A DNA stretch of 64,000 bases. Source: Massilia sp. Bi118. GTDB taxonomy: Bacteria > Pseudomonadota > Gammaproteobacteria > Burkholderiales > Burkholderiaceae_D. Of the stretch, positions 1-11,278 are shown one piece after another. Below the pieces are notes generated by a model. That model was not told where the DNA came from and searched no databases. It saw nothing but the letters and a program-made list of their open reading frames with translations. The stretch covers positions 217,160 to 281,159 of the forward strand of contig NZ_CAKKMV010000009.1 of the NCBI RefSeq assembly GCF_918697865.1. The letters run 5' to 3'. Position numbers and translations under genes: made by a program. Position 1 is the stretch's first letter. Each line of letters opens with the position of its first letter.

Positions 1-18
1 CGTGAATACATGTGGTTT

Positions 19-32
19 ACATTTTGAAATGT
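19..32. promoter_or_regulatory. Candidate operator palindrome upstream of RpiR-type gene
   Basis: A perfect inverted repeat ACATTT-TG-AAATGT lies 24 bp before the regulator's ATG, in otherwise AT-rich DNA. RpiR-family proteins bind short palindromes of this kind, often in their own promoter, so autoregulation of the downstream operon is a reasonable inference. Binding is not shown by sequence alone. Confidence 0.45.
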
Positions 33-55
33 TTATTCATTGACATCCAACTTCG

Positions 56-1006
56 ATGACGCCAAACGTTCCGTCCAGCGCTTCGCCTGACATTGGTTTT
101 GCCGAGTCTTCGCTCGGCCGGAGCCTGCTGCGGGTACTGGCGGAAGGGTCGGCCTCGAACCGCGCGATCGCCGACTACCTGTTGCGCAAACAGGTGCGGG
201 TGACGGCGCTGGGGATCGAGGAGCTGGCCGAAGCCTGCGAAGTCTCGACGGCCACCATCAGCCGCTTTGCCCGCGATCTCGGTTTCAAGAACTATGCGGC
301 GATGCGCGGCGCGGTGGCGGAGACCCTGCAGTCAGTGCTGCAGCCGGTCGAAAAGCTGCGCAGCACCATCGCCCGCAAGGCCGCGGCAGCGTCGCCGGCA
401 CTCGAAAGCCTGAGTTATGCAGAGGCGGGCATCACCGCCGCCAGCCGCGCGCTGGACGGCGCCCAGCTCGACCGCATCGGCGCGGTCTTCACCAAGGCCC
501 GCACCGTGTACGTGATGGGATTCGGCCTGTCCTCGTTTTTGGCCGGCACACTCGCCATGCATTTGCAGCCCTTCTGCCAGCACGTGGTCGAAGTGGCCGC
601 CAGCGGCGGCACCGAAGTGGCGGCCAGCCACCTGGCCAACATCACCAGCAAGGACGTGCTGGTCGCGATTTCGCTGCCGCGCTACACGCTGGCGGTCGTG
701 CCGCTGACCCGCTTCGCGCGCGACCACGGTGCCACCGTCGTCTCCATCACCGATTCGCCCGCCTCGCCACTCGCCGAGCTGGGGCATCACGTCCTGTATG
801 CGCACAGCGCGCACCCGGTGCTGCCCAGCAGCGGCAGCAGCACCCTGGCCGTGATCGAAGCGCTGGCCGTGTCGCTGATGACGTCCAACAAAGCCAATGT
901 GGCCAAGGCGGCCCGCCATACCGAGGCGATTGCCGCCTACCTGGTTGGCGAACACCAGATTCGTACCGGCAGCATGCAGAAAAAACCCAAAGGGAGAAAA
1001 GCATGA
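56..1006 (+). CDS. MurR/RpiR-family transcriptional regulator (HTH + SIS)
   Basis: A 316-residue cytoplasmic DNA-binding regulator. Residues about 20-95 form the RpiR-type helix-turn-helix (IEELAEACEVSTATISRFAR), and residues about 140-280 form a SIS sugar/phospho-ligand domain (VYVMGFGLSSFLAG, VSITDSPASPLAELG). Family members sense small metabolites through the SIS domain and control adjacent catabolic genes. The stop codon overlaps the start of the TonB-dependent receptor gene (ATGA at 1003-1006), so regulator, receptor and probably cyanophycinase form one operon. The ATG at 56 has no strong Shine-Dalgarno sequence. The ligand is unknown; by context it could be a cyanophycin breakdown product, but that is inference. 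Confidence 0.9.
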   Translation: MTPNVPSSASPDIGFAESSLGRSLLRVLAEGSASNRAIADYLLRKQVRVTALGIEELAEACEVSTATISRFARDLGFKNYAAMRGAVAETLQSVLQPVEKLRSTIARKAAAASPALESLSYAEAGITAASRALDGAQLDRIGAVFTKARTVYVMGFGLSSFLAGTLAMHLQPFCQHVVEVAASGGTEVAASHLANITSKDVLVAISLPRYTLAVVPLTRFARDHGATVVSITDSPASPLAELGHHVLYAHSAHPVLPSSGSSTLAVIEALAVSLMTSNKANVAKAARHTEAIAAYLVGEHQIRTGSMQKKPKGRKA

Positions 1007-3729
1007 AACAACGTATTTTGGCGTCGAGCGTCGCCGCCGCACTGGCCCTGATCGCGCAGCAGGCCTGGGCGCAGGCGCAGGAAGACGGGCAGAAGCTGCA
1101 CCGCGTGGAGATCACCGGCTCCTCGATCAAGCGCATCGACAGCGAGACGGCCCTGCCGGTGCAGATGATCACCCGCGAGGACATCGAGAAGATGGGCGCC
1201 ACCACCGCCGCGGAACTGGTCAAGAACATCAGCGCCAACACCGCGCCCATCACGGACGGCCCCAGCATCACGGACGGCACCTCGGGCCAGCGCGGCCTCA
1301 ACGCGGCCAACATGCGCGGCATCGGGGCTTCGTCCACGCTGGTGCTGCTGAACGGCCGCCGCCTGGCCAACTTCGCGTCTCCCGGCGACAACGCCAGCGT
1401 CGACCTGAACAACATCCCGGCCGGCGCGATCCAGCGCGTCGAGGTGCTGAAGGACGGCGCCTCGGCCATCTACGGCACCGACGCGATCGGCGGCGTGATC
1501 AACTTCATCACCCGCAAGGACTACACCGGCATCGACCTCTCCGGCTCGCTGGCCGGTACCCAGCACGGCGGCGCCGGCAAGAAGACCGCCAGCATCAGCG
1601 CCGGCTACGGCAACCTGGATACCGACCGCTTCAACGTGTTCGGCGTGCTCGACGTGCAGCAGCTCGACCGCCTGCGCTCGGGCCAGCGCAGCTTCATCAA
1701 GGAGCGCGAGCTGGCAACCACGCTGCCGGCCCAGATGTCCAGCAACACCTTCCCGGCCAACGTCGACATCTCGGGCGCTCAGCGCGCCGCCCTGATCGCC
1801 GCCGGCCTGCTGCCGGCCGGCAGCACCGTCAGCCGGGTCAACCCGAGCGCGCCGGGCTGCAATCCGCCCGCCACCGTGTACGCGGCCAAGGGTCCGGGCG
1901 GCGTGGCAGGCTGCAGCTACGACTACATGGAAGACACCGAGATCTATCCGGACTCGCGCAAGGTCGGCTTCATCGGCCGCGCGACCTTCCAGCTGAATCC
2001 GGAAAACCAGCTGTTCGCGGAACTGGTGCAGACCGAGACCAACACCAAATATGTGCTGTCGCCGAACCCGGTCCGCATCCGCAACCTGCCGGTCAGCATC
2101 CTGCCGACCGCCTACCGCAATGCGCTGACGGGCGCCGGCCTGCCGGACACCTTCAGCGGCATCCGCTACCGCATGAGCGAAGCCGGCAACCGCAGCAACG
2201 AGGTGAAGAGCACCGGCCAGCGCCTGGTGCTGGGCGCCACCGGCACGCTGAACGGCTGGGACTACGACGCGGCCCTGTCGCGCGCCGAGAACCGCGCCGT
2301 CGACAAGTACGTAAACGGCTATGTGCTGTACGACCAGTTCGACGCCGCCGTGCGCAACGGGACCATCAATCCCTTCGCGCCCTCGTCCAAGGCCGGCATC
2401 GACCTGATCAACAGCATCAAGATCAACGACGAGGCGCGCAAGGCCAAGGGTGTATCGACCTCCCTGGACGGCAAGATGTCGCGCGCCCTGAGCGCACTGG
2501 CCGGCGGCGATCTGGCCCTTGCCATCGGCGGCGAACTGCGCCACGAGCACCAGGTGTTCAATCCCTCGGACCTGCTCAATTCGAACAACATCGCCGGCGA
2601 CCGTGACAGCACCATTCCAGCTGGCGAGCTGCTCGAGGTCGAAACCGCCGACGACACCCGCAAGGTGGCGTCGGTGTTCGCCGAAGTGGTGGCGCCCTTC
2701 ACCAAAGAGCTGGAGATGCAGTTCGCGGTGCGCTTCGACCACTACAGCGAAGTGGGCAACACCACCAATCCGAAGATCGGCCTGCGCTGGCAGCCGTCCC
2801 CGGCGCTGCTGCTGCGCAGCTCGATCGGCACCGGCTTCCGCGCGCCTTCGCTGTCGGACCTGAAGCGCCCGACCATCTTCGGCACCACCGCCGGCATCCT
2901 GACCGATCCGCAGTGCGTGCAGCAGGAAGGCAGTATCGACACTTGCACCGACCAGTGGGGCGTGGAGCGCCGCTCGAACCCGAACCTGAAGCCGGAGAAG
3001 TCGCGCCAGTTCACGCTGGGCGTGGTGCTCGAGCCGGTCAAGCGCACCAGCCTCTCGCTCGATTACTGGAACATCGAGAAGAAGGACGTGATCAGCACCC
3101 TGGGCGAACAGGTCATCATCGAGAACCCGGCCGCCTACAACGGCAAGTACATCACGCGCGACGAGGACGGCTTCATCGAGAACATCCTCCTGATGAAGGA
3201 AAACCAGGGCCGCCTGAAGACCTCGGGCATCGACATCGGCGCCGACTGGCGCACCGAGCGCGGCGCCTGGGGACGCTTCGGCATCAACCTGTCCGGCACC
3301 TGGATCCTGAAGTACGACCGCCAGTTCGGCCCGAACGAGCCCTATCGCAGCAACCTGGGTGTGTTCCTGAACGACCAGGTGATCCAGAAGTGGCGCCACC
3401 GCATCAACTTCGAATGGGACAACGGCCCGGTCACGCTGACGCTGGCGAACCAGTACTCGACAAGCTACACCGACCAGAACACGACCTATGACCCGTTCAC
3501 CGACGCCCTGCTGGCGCCGAACCACGTGAAGCATTACTCGCTGTGGGACCTGACCGGCAGCTGGGCGATCGGCAAGAACCTCAAGCTGCGCGCCGGCGTC
3601 CTGAACCTGCTCGACAAGGACCCGCCGTTCTCGAACCAGGCCTGGTTCTTCCTGGCCGGCTACGATCCGAGCTACACCGACCCGCGCGGCCGCAGCGCTT
3701 TCGTGAGCGCGAACTACTCGTTCAAGTGA
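1003..3729 (+). CDS. TonB-dependent receptor
   Basis: A 908-residue outer-membrane active transporter. Residues 1-24 are a signal peptide (ALIAQQAWAQA). The plug domain follows at about 40-165 (NGRRLAN; KDGASAIYGTDAIGGVINF from residue 150), and the rest is a beta-barrel ending in a typical aromatic-rich strand (FVSANYSFK). The first codon overlaps the regulator's stop, and the secreted cyanophycinase starts 10 bp after its end. The context suggests import of Arg/Asp-derived oligopeptides rather than a siderophore, but the plug does not reveal the substrate. Length and architecture match the large oligosaccharide/peptide-type receptors abundant in Massilia and Xanthomonas. Confidence 0.93.
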   Translation: MKQRILASSVAAALALIAQQAWAQAQEDGQKLHRVEITGSSIKRIDSETALPVQMITREDIEKMGATTAAELVKNISANTAPITDGPSITDGTSGQRGLNAANMRGIGASSTLVLLNGRRLANFASPGDNASVDLNNIPAGAIQRVEVLKDGASAIYGTDAIGGVINFITRKDYTGIDLSGSLAGTQHGGAGKKTASISAGYGNLDTDRFNVFGVLDVQQLDRLRSGQRSFIKERELATTLPAQMSSNTFPANVDISGAQRAALIAAGLLPAGSTVSRVNPSAPGCNPPATVYAAKGPGGVAGCSYDYMEDTEIYPDSRKVGFIGRATFQLNPENQLFAELVQTETNTKYVLSPNPVRIRNLPVSILPTAYRNALTGAGLPDTFSGIRYRMSEAGNRSNEVKSTGQRLVLGATGTLNGWDYDAALSRAENRAVDKYVNGYVLYDQFDAAVRNGTINPFAPSSKAGIDLINSIKINDEARKAKGVSTSLDGKMSRALSALAGGDLALAIGGELRHEHQVFNPSDLLNSNNIAGDRDSTIPAGELLEVETADDTRKVASVFAEVVAPFTKELEMQFAVRFDHYSEVGNTTNPKIGLRWQPSPALLLRSSIGTGFRAPSLSDLKRPTIFGTTAGILTDPQCVQQEGSIDTCTDQWGVERRSNPNLKPEKSRQFTLGVVLEPVKRTSLSLDYWNIEKKDVISTLGEQVIIENPAAYNGKYITRDEDGFIENILLMKENQGRLKTSGIDIGADWRTERGAWGRFGINLSGTWILKYDRQFGPNEPYRSNLGVFLNDQVIQKWRHRINFEWDNGPVTLTLANQYSTSYTDQNTTYDPFTDALLAPNHVKHYSLWDLTGSWAIGKNLKLRAGVLNLLDKDPPFSNQAWFFLAGYDPSYTDPRGRSAFVSANYSFK

Positions 3730-3739
3730 TGGGGTGCGT

Positions 3740-4966
3740 ATGCTGAAGAGATGGGGCTTGGCGCTGGCGCTGGTGCTTGGCGGCGCAAGCGCTTTCGCGG
3801 CGCCGGCTGAGACCGGAGCGCCGGACCGGCCGAAAGGTTCGCTGGTCATCATCGGCGGTGGCCTGCGCGCCAACAACGTCGAGGTGTGGCAGAAGATCGT
3901 CGAGCTGGCCGGCGGCAAGGGAGCGCGCATTGCCGTGTTCCCGACCGCCGCCGGCACGCCGGCACGGGAAGCCCAGCTTACCGCGGACGTCTTGAAGCGC
4001 TACGGTGCGCAAGCCTTCGTGGTGCCGATCGCGCCGCGCCTGGCCGGCACCGATGCCCTGAAAGCCGCCGACGATCCGGCGACGGCCAAGGCAGTGCGCG
4101 AAGCCGGCGGCGCCTTCTTCACCGGCGGCGACCAGGCCCGTATCACCGGCTCCTTGCGCCGCGCGGACGGCAGCAACACGGCGGTGCTGGATGCGCTGTG
4201 GGCGATGTACCGGCGCGGCGGCGTGATCGCCGGCACCAGCGCCGGCGCCGCCATCATGAGCAGCACCATGTTCTACGATCCGCCGCTGGAAGTGCTGCCC
4301 TTGCTGAAGCACGGTATCACGGATGGCAAGGACGTCGCGCCTGGACTGGGCTTCGTCGGCGAGGACGTCTTCATCGACCAGCACTTCCTGATCCGCGGCC
4401 GTTTCGCCCGCATGCTGCCGGTGATGCTGGCCAAGGGTTATACGCTGGGACTGGGCATCGACGAGAACACCGCCGCCGTGGTGGGACCCTCGCGCGACGT
4501 GAGCATCATCGGCTACCGCGGCGCGCTGGTGCTCGACCTGGCCGGCGCCACGGTCGACAAGGCGCAGCCGAATTTCAATGTGTCGAATGCGCGCATCAGC
4601 TACCTGGACAGCGGCGACCGCTTCAACCTGGTCAACCGCGCGTATTCGCCGGGGCCGGACAAGGAAGCTCTGAAAAACATCGACCGCGAACACCGCGAAT
4701 CGATCTTCACCACCGACATCCTGGGGAATACCTCGGTGGTCAACCTGCTCGAGAAGCTGACCGACAGCGACCAGCAGCGCGCAGTCGGTATCGCCTTCGA
4801 AGGCCCTGCTAGCCGTACGCCGGAACGCGGCTTCGAATTCACTTTTACCCGCGTGCCCGATACCAGGGAATACGCCACCAACCGCGAGGATGCCTATTCG
4901 ATCTACCGGATCAGGATGGATGTGCGGCCGGTGAAGATGCACCTGCCGCTGTATTCGGCGGACTAA
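3740..4966 (+). CDS. Secreted cyanophycinase (peptidase family S51)
   Basis: A serine peptidase that hydrolyses the Asp-Arg polymer cyanophycin to beta-Asp-Arg dipeptides. A signal peptide (LALALVLGGASAFA) indicates export, as in extracellular (CphE-like) enzymes. The nucleophile motif GTSAGA places the catalytic serine at about residue 167, and GGDQAR and DQHFLIRGR match conserved S51 cyanophycinase segments. At 408 residues it is much longer than the ~270-residue intracellular enzymes, with an extra ~110-residue C-terminal part after the catalytic core. A GTG six bases upstream is also open, but the GGGG at 3731-3734 is well placed for the ATG at 3740. It is the third gene after the RpiR regulator and TonB receptor. 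Confidence 0.88.
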   Translation: MLKRWGLALALVLGGASAFAAPAETGAPDRPKGSLVIIGGGLRANNVEVWQKIVELAGGKGARIAVFPTAAGTPAREAQLTADVLKRYGAQAFVVPIAPRLAGTDALKAADDPATAKAVREAGGAFFTGGDQARITGSLRRADGSNTAVLDALWAMYRRGGVIAGTSAGAAIMSSTMFYDPPLEVLPLLKHGITDGKDVAPGLGFVGEDVFIDQHFLIRGRFARMLPVMLAKGYTLGLGIDENTAAVVGPSRDVSIIGYRGALVLDLAGATVDKAQPNFNVSNARISYLDSGDRFNLVNRAYSPGPDKEALKNIDREHRESIFTTDILGNTSVVNLLEKLTDSDQQRAVGIAFEGPASRTPERGFEFTFTRVPDTREYATNREDAYSIYRIRMDVRPVKMHLPLYSAD

Positions 4967-4987
4967 GCGTTCTAAAAGCCGCTTAGT
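4962..4987. terminator. Hairpin between convergent genes
   Basis: ACTAAGCG (4962-4969) pairs perfectly with CGCTTAGT (4980-4987) across a 10-nt loop. It contains the cyanophycinase stop codon and overlaps the end of the convergent DUF2214 gene. There is no clear T-run on either side, so termination is only plausible. Confidence 0.4.
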
Positions 4988-5435
4988 ACCCTATACCGCG
5001 CGCCATCGCGGCTGCCAGCACCGGGATCAGCGCAAACACGTGGATCTCGAGCAGCAGCTGGCGGCGCAGCGCGGCGATCTCCTGCGCCGGCGGCATGAAG
5101 GCGGCATCGAGCTTCAGGCGCTTTTGCCACGCCAGCATGCGCAGGGTAGGGCGGATCGACACCAGCCCGACCACCAGGAAGGCGCCTATCTTCGCCCAGA
5201 ATACCGGATTGTGCAGGTAGAAATCCGGTCCTTTGGCGCCGAACCAGACGCGCGCGAAACCGACCACCAGGATCGCCATCGCCAGGCCGCCATACACCGC
5301 ATCGAAGCGTCCCAACAGCCGTACCGTGTGCGGCGACATGGCCGCGGGACGCATCAGCGCGATTTCCGCCGCCAGCACCGAGGCGATGCCGAACACGATC
5401 AGGTGGTGGACCGAAGCTAACAGGAAGTCGATCAT
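4983..5435 (-). CDS. DUF2214 family membrane protein
   Basis: A 150-residue inner-membrane protein with about four hydrophobic helices (HHLIVFGIASVLAAEIALM; GGLAMAILVVGFARVWFG; AKIGAFLVVGLVSI; a last one near the C-terminus). The pattern, with an early His-His pair and the charged FGAKGPDFY loop, matches the uncharacterised DUF2214 family. Its start overlaps the stop of the upstream FtrA-type regulator (ATGA at 5432-5435), implying translational coupling. Its biochemical role is unknown. Confidence 0.8.
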   Translation of the reverse strand: MIDFLLASVHHLIVFGIASVLAAEIALMRPAAMSPHTVRLLGRFDAVYGGLAMAILVVGFARVWFGAKGPDFYLHNPVFWAKIGAFLVVGLVSIRPTLRMLAWQKRLKLDAAFMPPAQEIAALRRQLLLEIHVFALIPVLAAAMARGIGY

Positions 5436-6400
5436 GGCATGGATGCTTGCGTGAGTTGACGATGCTTGCGGTAGCGCGCCGGCGAGGGCAGGCCGTGGCT
5501 GCGGAAGTGGCGGCGCAGGGATTCGGGTGAGCCGAGGCCCGCCAGGTCGGCGACCGCCTCGATGGCCAGCCCGGGCCGCGTCTCCAGCAGCTGCGCGGCC
5601 AGCATCACGCGCTCGCGCACCAGCCAGTCCAGCGGGCTGGCGCCGGTGCGGTCCTTGAAGCGGCGCTGGAAGGTGCGCACGCCCATCTTCGCCTGATCCG
5701 CCATCGAGGCCAGCGTATGCCCGGCGCGCAGGTTTTCACGCGCCCAGTCCATGGTGCGGGCGATCGGATCGAGCTGCGACTGCGGCAGCGGACGCGCCAC
5801 CAATTGCGCCTGGTCGCCGTCGCGATGAGCAGGCAGGACCAGGCGCTGCGCGACCTTGTTCGCGATGTCGGCGCCGAAGTCGCTGCGCACCAGGTGCAGC
5901 AGCATGTCCAGGCCTGCCGCCGAGCCGGCCGAAGTAATGATGTTCCCATCCTCGACATACAGCACGTCCTGCTCGATCGCGATGGCGGGGAAGTGCGAGG
6001 CCAGCTTGTCGAAGTAGCGCCAGTGCGTGGTGGCCCTGCGGCCGTCGAGCAGGCCGGCATGCGCCAGCACGAAGGCGCCGGAGCAGATCGAGCACAGGCG
6101 CGCGCCGCGGGCGTGGGCGCGCCTGAGTGCATCCAGCAGGGCGGACGGCGGCGCTTCGTCTGCATCGCGCCAGCCGGGGATGACGATGGTGTCGGCGGTA
6201 TCCATCGCATCGAGCCCGTGCGGCGCCTGCAGCGCCAGGCCGCCGGCGGCGCGCAGCGGACCGGCTTCGACGGCGCACACCGCATGGCTGTACCAGGCTA
6301 CCTGCAGCTCCGGGCGCTCCAGCGCGAACAGCTCGACCGCGCAGCCGAATTCGAAGGTGCACAGGCGGTCGTAGGCGAGGATGGCGACATGGTGGGGCAT
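5432..6400 (-). CDS. ftrA: GlxA/FtrA-type transcriptional regulator (DJ-1/PfpI + AraC)
   Basis: A 322-residue regulator with an N-terminal DJ-1/PfpI-like domain (about 1-180), including the Cys-containing elbow LCSICSGAFVLAHAG and the TTHWRYFDKLA segment typical of GlxA proteins. Residues about 215-315 form a C-terminal AraC-type double helix-turn-helix (LASMADQAKMGVRTFQRRFK). It is divergent from a rhodanese gene, an arrangement often seen for FtrA. A TTG at 6406 extends the frame by two codons, but the ATG at 6400 is the more likely start. It overlaps the DUF2214 gene by 4 bp. The ligand is unknown, and the PfpI domain of such regulators is normally not enzymatic. Confidence 0.88.
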   Translation of the reverse strand: MPHHVAILAYDRLCTFEFGCAVELFALERPELQVAWYSHAVCAVEAGPLRAAGGLALQAPHGLDAMDTADTIVIPGWRDADEAPPSALLDALRRAHARGARLCSICSGAFVLAHAGLLDGRRATTHWRYFDKLASHFPAIAIEQDVLYVEDGNIITSAGSAAGLDMLLHLVRSDFGADIANKVAQRLVLPAHRDGDQAQLVARPLPQSQLDPIARTMDWARENLRAGHTLASMADQAKMGVRTFQRRFKDRTGASPLDWLVRERVMLAAQLLETRPGLAIEAVADLAGLGSPESLRRHFRSHGLPSPARYRKHRQLTQASMP

Positions 6401-6492
6401 GTCCAAATGTTACCAGCTTCTGTCGCCGCGGCCACTGCCGGGTTTGACGGCCGGCGGGCACACTGCAAGCTCTTTTCATCAAGGAGATGGCA

Positions 6493-6885
6493 ATGGCTTC
6501 GGTAGTAGCAAACGTACCCGCGGCGTGCAGCGACAAGGCAGCGCTCCACTTCGGCAGCGCCTTCGAATACGAGACCGATTGCGCCGACGTGCACGCGGCG
6601 ATGCGCAGCGGCCAGCAGGACTTCGTGCTGCTCGACGTGCGCGGCCCAGGCTTGTACGCGCAAGGCCATGTGCCCGGCGCCCTGAATCTGCCGCAGGGGA
6701 AGATCGTCGAGGCGAAGCTGAAGGAATATCCGCCGGAGACGCTGTTCGTGGTCTACTGCGCCGGGCCGCACTGCAATGGCGCGCACCGTGGCGCATTGCG
6801 CCTGGCCAGGCTGAGGCGGCCGGTGAAACTGATGATCGGCGGGGTGACGGGCTGGCTGGATGAGGGCTACCAGCTCGCGAGATAA
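6493..6885 (+). CDS. Rhodanese-like domain protein
   Basis: A single rhodanese domain of about 130 residues. It has the LLDVRGPGLYAQGHVPGALNLP signature of the fold and the active-site loop VVYCAGPHCNGA carrying the catalytic cysteine. Such proteins transfer sulfane sulfur or bind persulfides in the cytoplasm. AAGGAG at 6481-6486 directly abuts an ATG at 6487 but sits at proper spacing for the ATG at 6493, which is therefore chosen. It is divergent from the FtrA-type regulator, which may control it. The sulfur donor and acceptor are not evident. Confidence 0.88.
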   Translation: MASVVANVPAACSDKAALHFGSAFEYETDCADVHAAMRSGQQDFVLLDVRGPGLYAQGHVPGALNLPQGKIVEAKLKEYPPETLFVVYCAGPHCNGAHRGALRLARLRRPVKLMIGGVTGWLDEGYQLAR

Positions 6886-6887
6886 CT

Positions 6888-6974
6888 CGTCGTCCCCGCG
6901 CAGGCGGGGACCCAAGTTCTGCATGCATTGCGATATCGCTTGCAACTTGGGTCCCCGCCTGCGCGGGGACGACG
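6888..6974. repeat. Perfect 31-bp inverted repeat (REP-like, family 1, copy A)
   Basis: The arms 6888-6918 and 6944-6974 are exact reverse complements (31 bp), separated by 25 bp, with the core GTCCCCGCGCAGGCGGGGAC. Each arm is itself a smaller GC-rich hairpin. It sits between the convergent rhodanese and uvrA genes, where it could also act in termination. Related copies occur at 20101, 28334 and 46713. Confidence 0.9.
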
Positions 6975-6981
6975 GGGAAGT

Positions 6982-9831
<2,850 letters not shown>

Positions 9832-10276
9832 CAGGTTTTTGCTGGCTTTCGAAGTTTGTGGGCCGAACGAGGAGAACTCACTAGTTTACCTGTTTTTATT
9901 CACAGTGGTATACAAGCCGTGAATTAACTGTGGCTGCGTTATCTGGCTGACATGCAGGCCGTTACGACGCCAAGTTCCGTATGTGGTCGAGGGCCGGGGG
10001 AATTCAATGGCAGACTCACCAGAAAGCGAAAATTTTTTGGCGCGATGCGGATTTGCTACGCCATGTTAGCTCGACAAATATTGATGAAAATCTCTTCCAA
10101 ATCAGGCACTTCGCCCCCATCTTCGCTGTCTGAGAGGGTGCTGTAGCACGGTGTCCGCTGCCCTTCGAAAGTTGTGGAAAAAGATGCAGTCCGACAGCAT
10201 AATAGCGGACGATTTCAACCAGTTCCCTGGCGCTTAGACATTACGCAGAGTCAGGGATATACCAAGGAGTTTTACC
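9832..10276. other. uvrA-ssb divergent intergenic region
   Basis: There are 445 bp without a convincing gene. The region holds the LexA-type box (9890-9905), an AT-rich stretch, and a -10-like CATAAT around 10199 upstream of ssb. Short reading frames inside have no ribosome binding site or recognisable product. Confidence 0.7.
9890..9905. promoter_or_regulatory. LexA (SOS) box
   Basis: CTGT-N8-ACAG (CTGTTTTTATTCACAG) matches the proteobacterial LexA consensus and lies upstream of uvrA in the gap shared with ssb. uvrA is a classic SOS gene in many proteobacteria, which supports the reading. Confidence 0.75.
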
Positions 10277-10792
10277 ATGGCATCAGTTAACAAGGTCATC
10301 ATCGTCGGCAACCTCGGCCGCGATCCGGAAATTCGCTACATGCCCAGCGGCGACGCAATCGCCAACATCGCGGTGGCAACCTCGTACAAATCCAAGGACC
10401 GCAACAGCGGCGAGCAGAAAGAGCTGACCGAGTGGCACCGCATTTCCTTCTTCGGCCGCCTGGCCGAAATCGTCGGCCAGTACCTGAAGAAGGGCTCGTC
10501 GGTCTACGTCGAAGGCCGCCTGCAGACCCGCAAGTACACCGATAAGGACGGCATCGAGCGTTACGCCACCGACATCATCGCCGAGAACATGCAGATGCTG
10601 GGCGGCCGCCAGGGTATGGGTGGCGACGCCGGCGGTTATAGCGGTGGCGACAGCTATGGCGGTGGTGGCGACAGCTACGACGCGCCGCCGAGCCGTCCGG
10701 CCCCGCGCCAGGCCCCGCCGGCACCGGCCGCCCGTCCGCAGCCGAAACCGGCGCCGAACTTCTCGGATATGGATGACGACATTCCGTTCTGA
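10277..10792 (+). CDS. ssb: Single-stranded DNA-binding protein
   Basis: A 171-residue SSB. An N-terminal OB fold (residues 1-110; [20 protein letters not shown]) is followed by a flexible Gly/Ser/Pro-rich linker and the conserved acidic tail MDDDIPF that recruits repair and replication partners. It binds ssDNA as a tetramer. A good AAGGAG lies at 10263-10268. It is divergent from uvrA, the usual pairing in proteobacteria, and is followed by an intrinsic terminator. Confidence 0.98.
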   Translation: MASVNKVIIVGNLGRDPEIRYMPSGDAIANIAVATSYKSKDRNSGEQKELTEWHRISFFGRLAEIVGQYLKKGSSVYVEGRLQTRKYTDKDGIERYATDIIAENMQMLGGRQGMGGDAGGYSGGDSYGGGGDSYDAPPSRPAPRQAPPAPAARPQPKPAPNFSDMDDDIPF

Positions 10793-10818
10793 GATTTCGG
10801 TAGTACCAGGTAAACGAA

Positions 10819-10850
10819 AGCCCGCCGGCAGCAAAGCCGGCGGGCTTTTT
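10819..10850 (+). terminator. Intrinsic terminator of ssb
   Basis: AGCCCGCCGGC (10819-10829) pairs with GCCGGCGGGCT (10836-10846) across a 6-nt loop and runs into a T-tract. It is shared with the end of the convergent DUF1428 gene. Confidence 0.92.
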
Positions 10851-10852
10851 CT

Positions 10853-11212
10853 TTACAGATCCACCAGCATCTCGAAGCCGCCGTAGATCATGCGCTTGCC
10901 GTCGAAAGGCATGTTTTCAGGCTTCATGTACTCGTCCATGCGCGGATCCTTCATCACCTTGTCGTTGACCTCGTCGCGCTTGGCCCGCGATTCGTAAACG
11001 ATCCACGAGAACACCACCACTTCGCCTTCTTCCAGCATCACGCTCTGCGGAAACGAGGTCAGCTTGCCGGGTTTGACGTCGTCGCCGACGCATTCGCGAA
11101 ATTCCTGGGCGCCGAACTCGCGCCAGATCGCGCCGCACTTTCTCGACATCTCCTGATACGCCTCGAGCTTGGCGCGTTGAACCGGAACCACAAAACCATC
11201 GACATAGGCCAT
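10853..11212 (-). CDS. DUF1428 domain-containing protein
   Basis: A 119-residue cytoplasmic protein beginning MAYVDGFVVPVQRAKLEAY, characteristic of DUF1428 (ferredoxin-like/ABM-type fold). The frame extends further upstream, but an AGGAGA at about 11219-11224 on the coding strand decides for the ATG at 11212. The function of the family is unknown; members are often annotated as YbaA-like. No partner gene is obvious here. Confidence 0.85.
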   Translation of the reverse strand: MAYVDGFVVPVQRAKLEAYQEMSRKCGAIWREFGAQEFRECVGDDVKPGKLTSFPQSVMLEEGEVVVFSWIVYESRAKRDEVNDKVMKDPRMDEYMKPENMPFDGKRMIYGGFEMLVDL

Positions 11213-11278
11213 GACTGATCTCCTGTGATTGAGTGTCGCTGTAGACCTCAAGCACAGTAGAAAAATCCGCAGTCAAGG

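Noticed and set aside
937..3957. Very long minus-strand frame opposite the TonB receptor gene
   Set aside because: It is an antisense shadow of high-GC coding DNA; its translation is low-complexity Arg/Ala/Val/Gln and matches no family, whereas the plus strand encodes a complete receptor.
9952..10146. Small frame between uvrA and ssb
   Set aside because: No ribosome binding site, no recognisable product, and it lies in the promoter region of two divergent genes.
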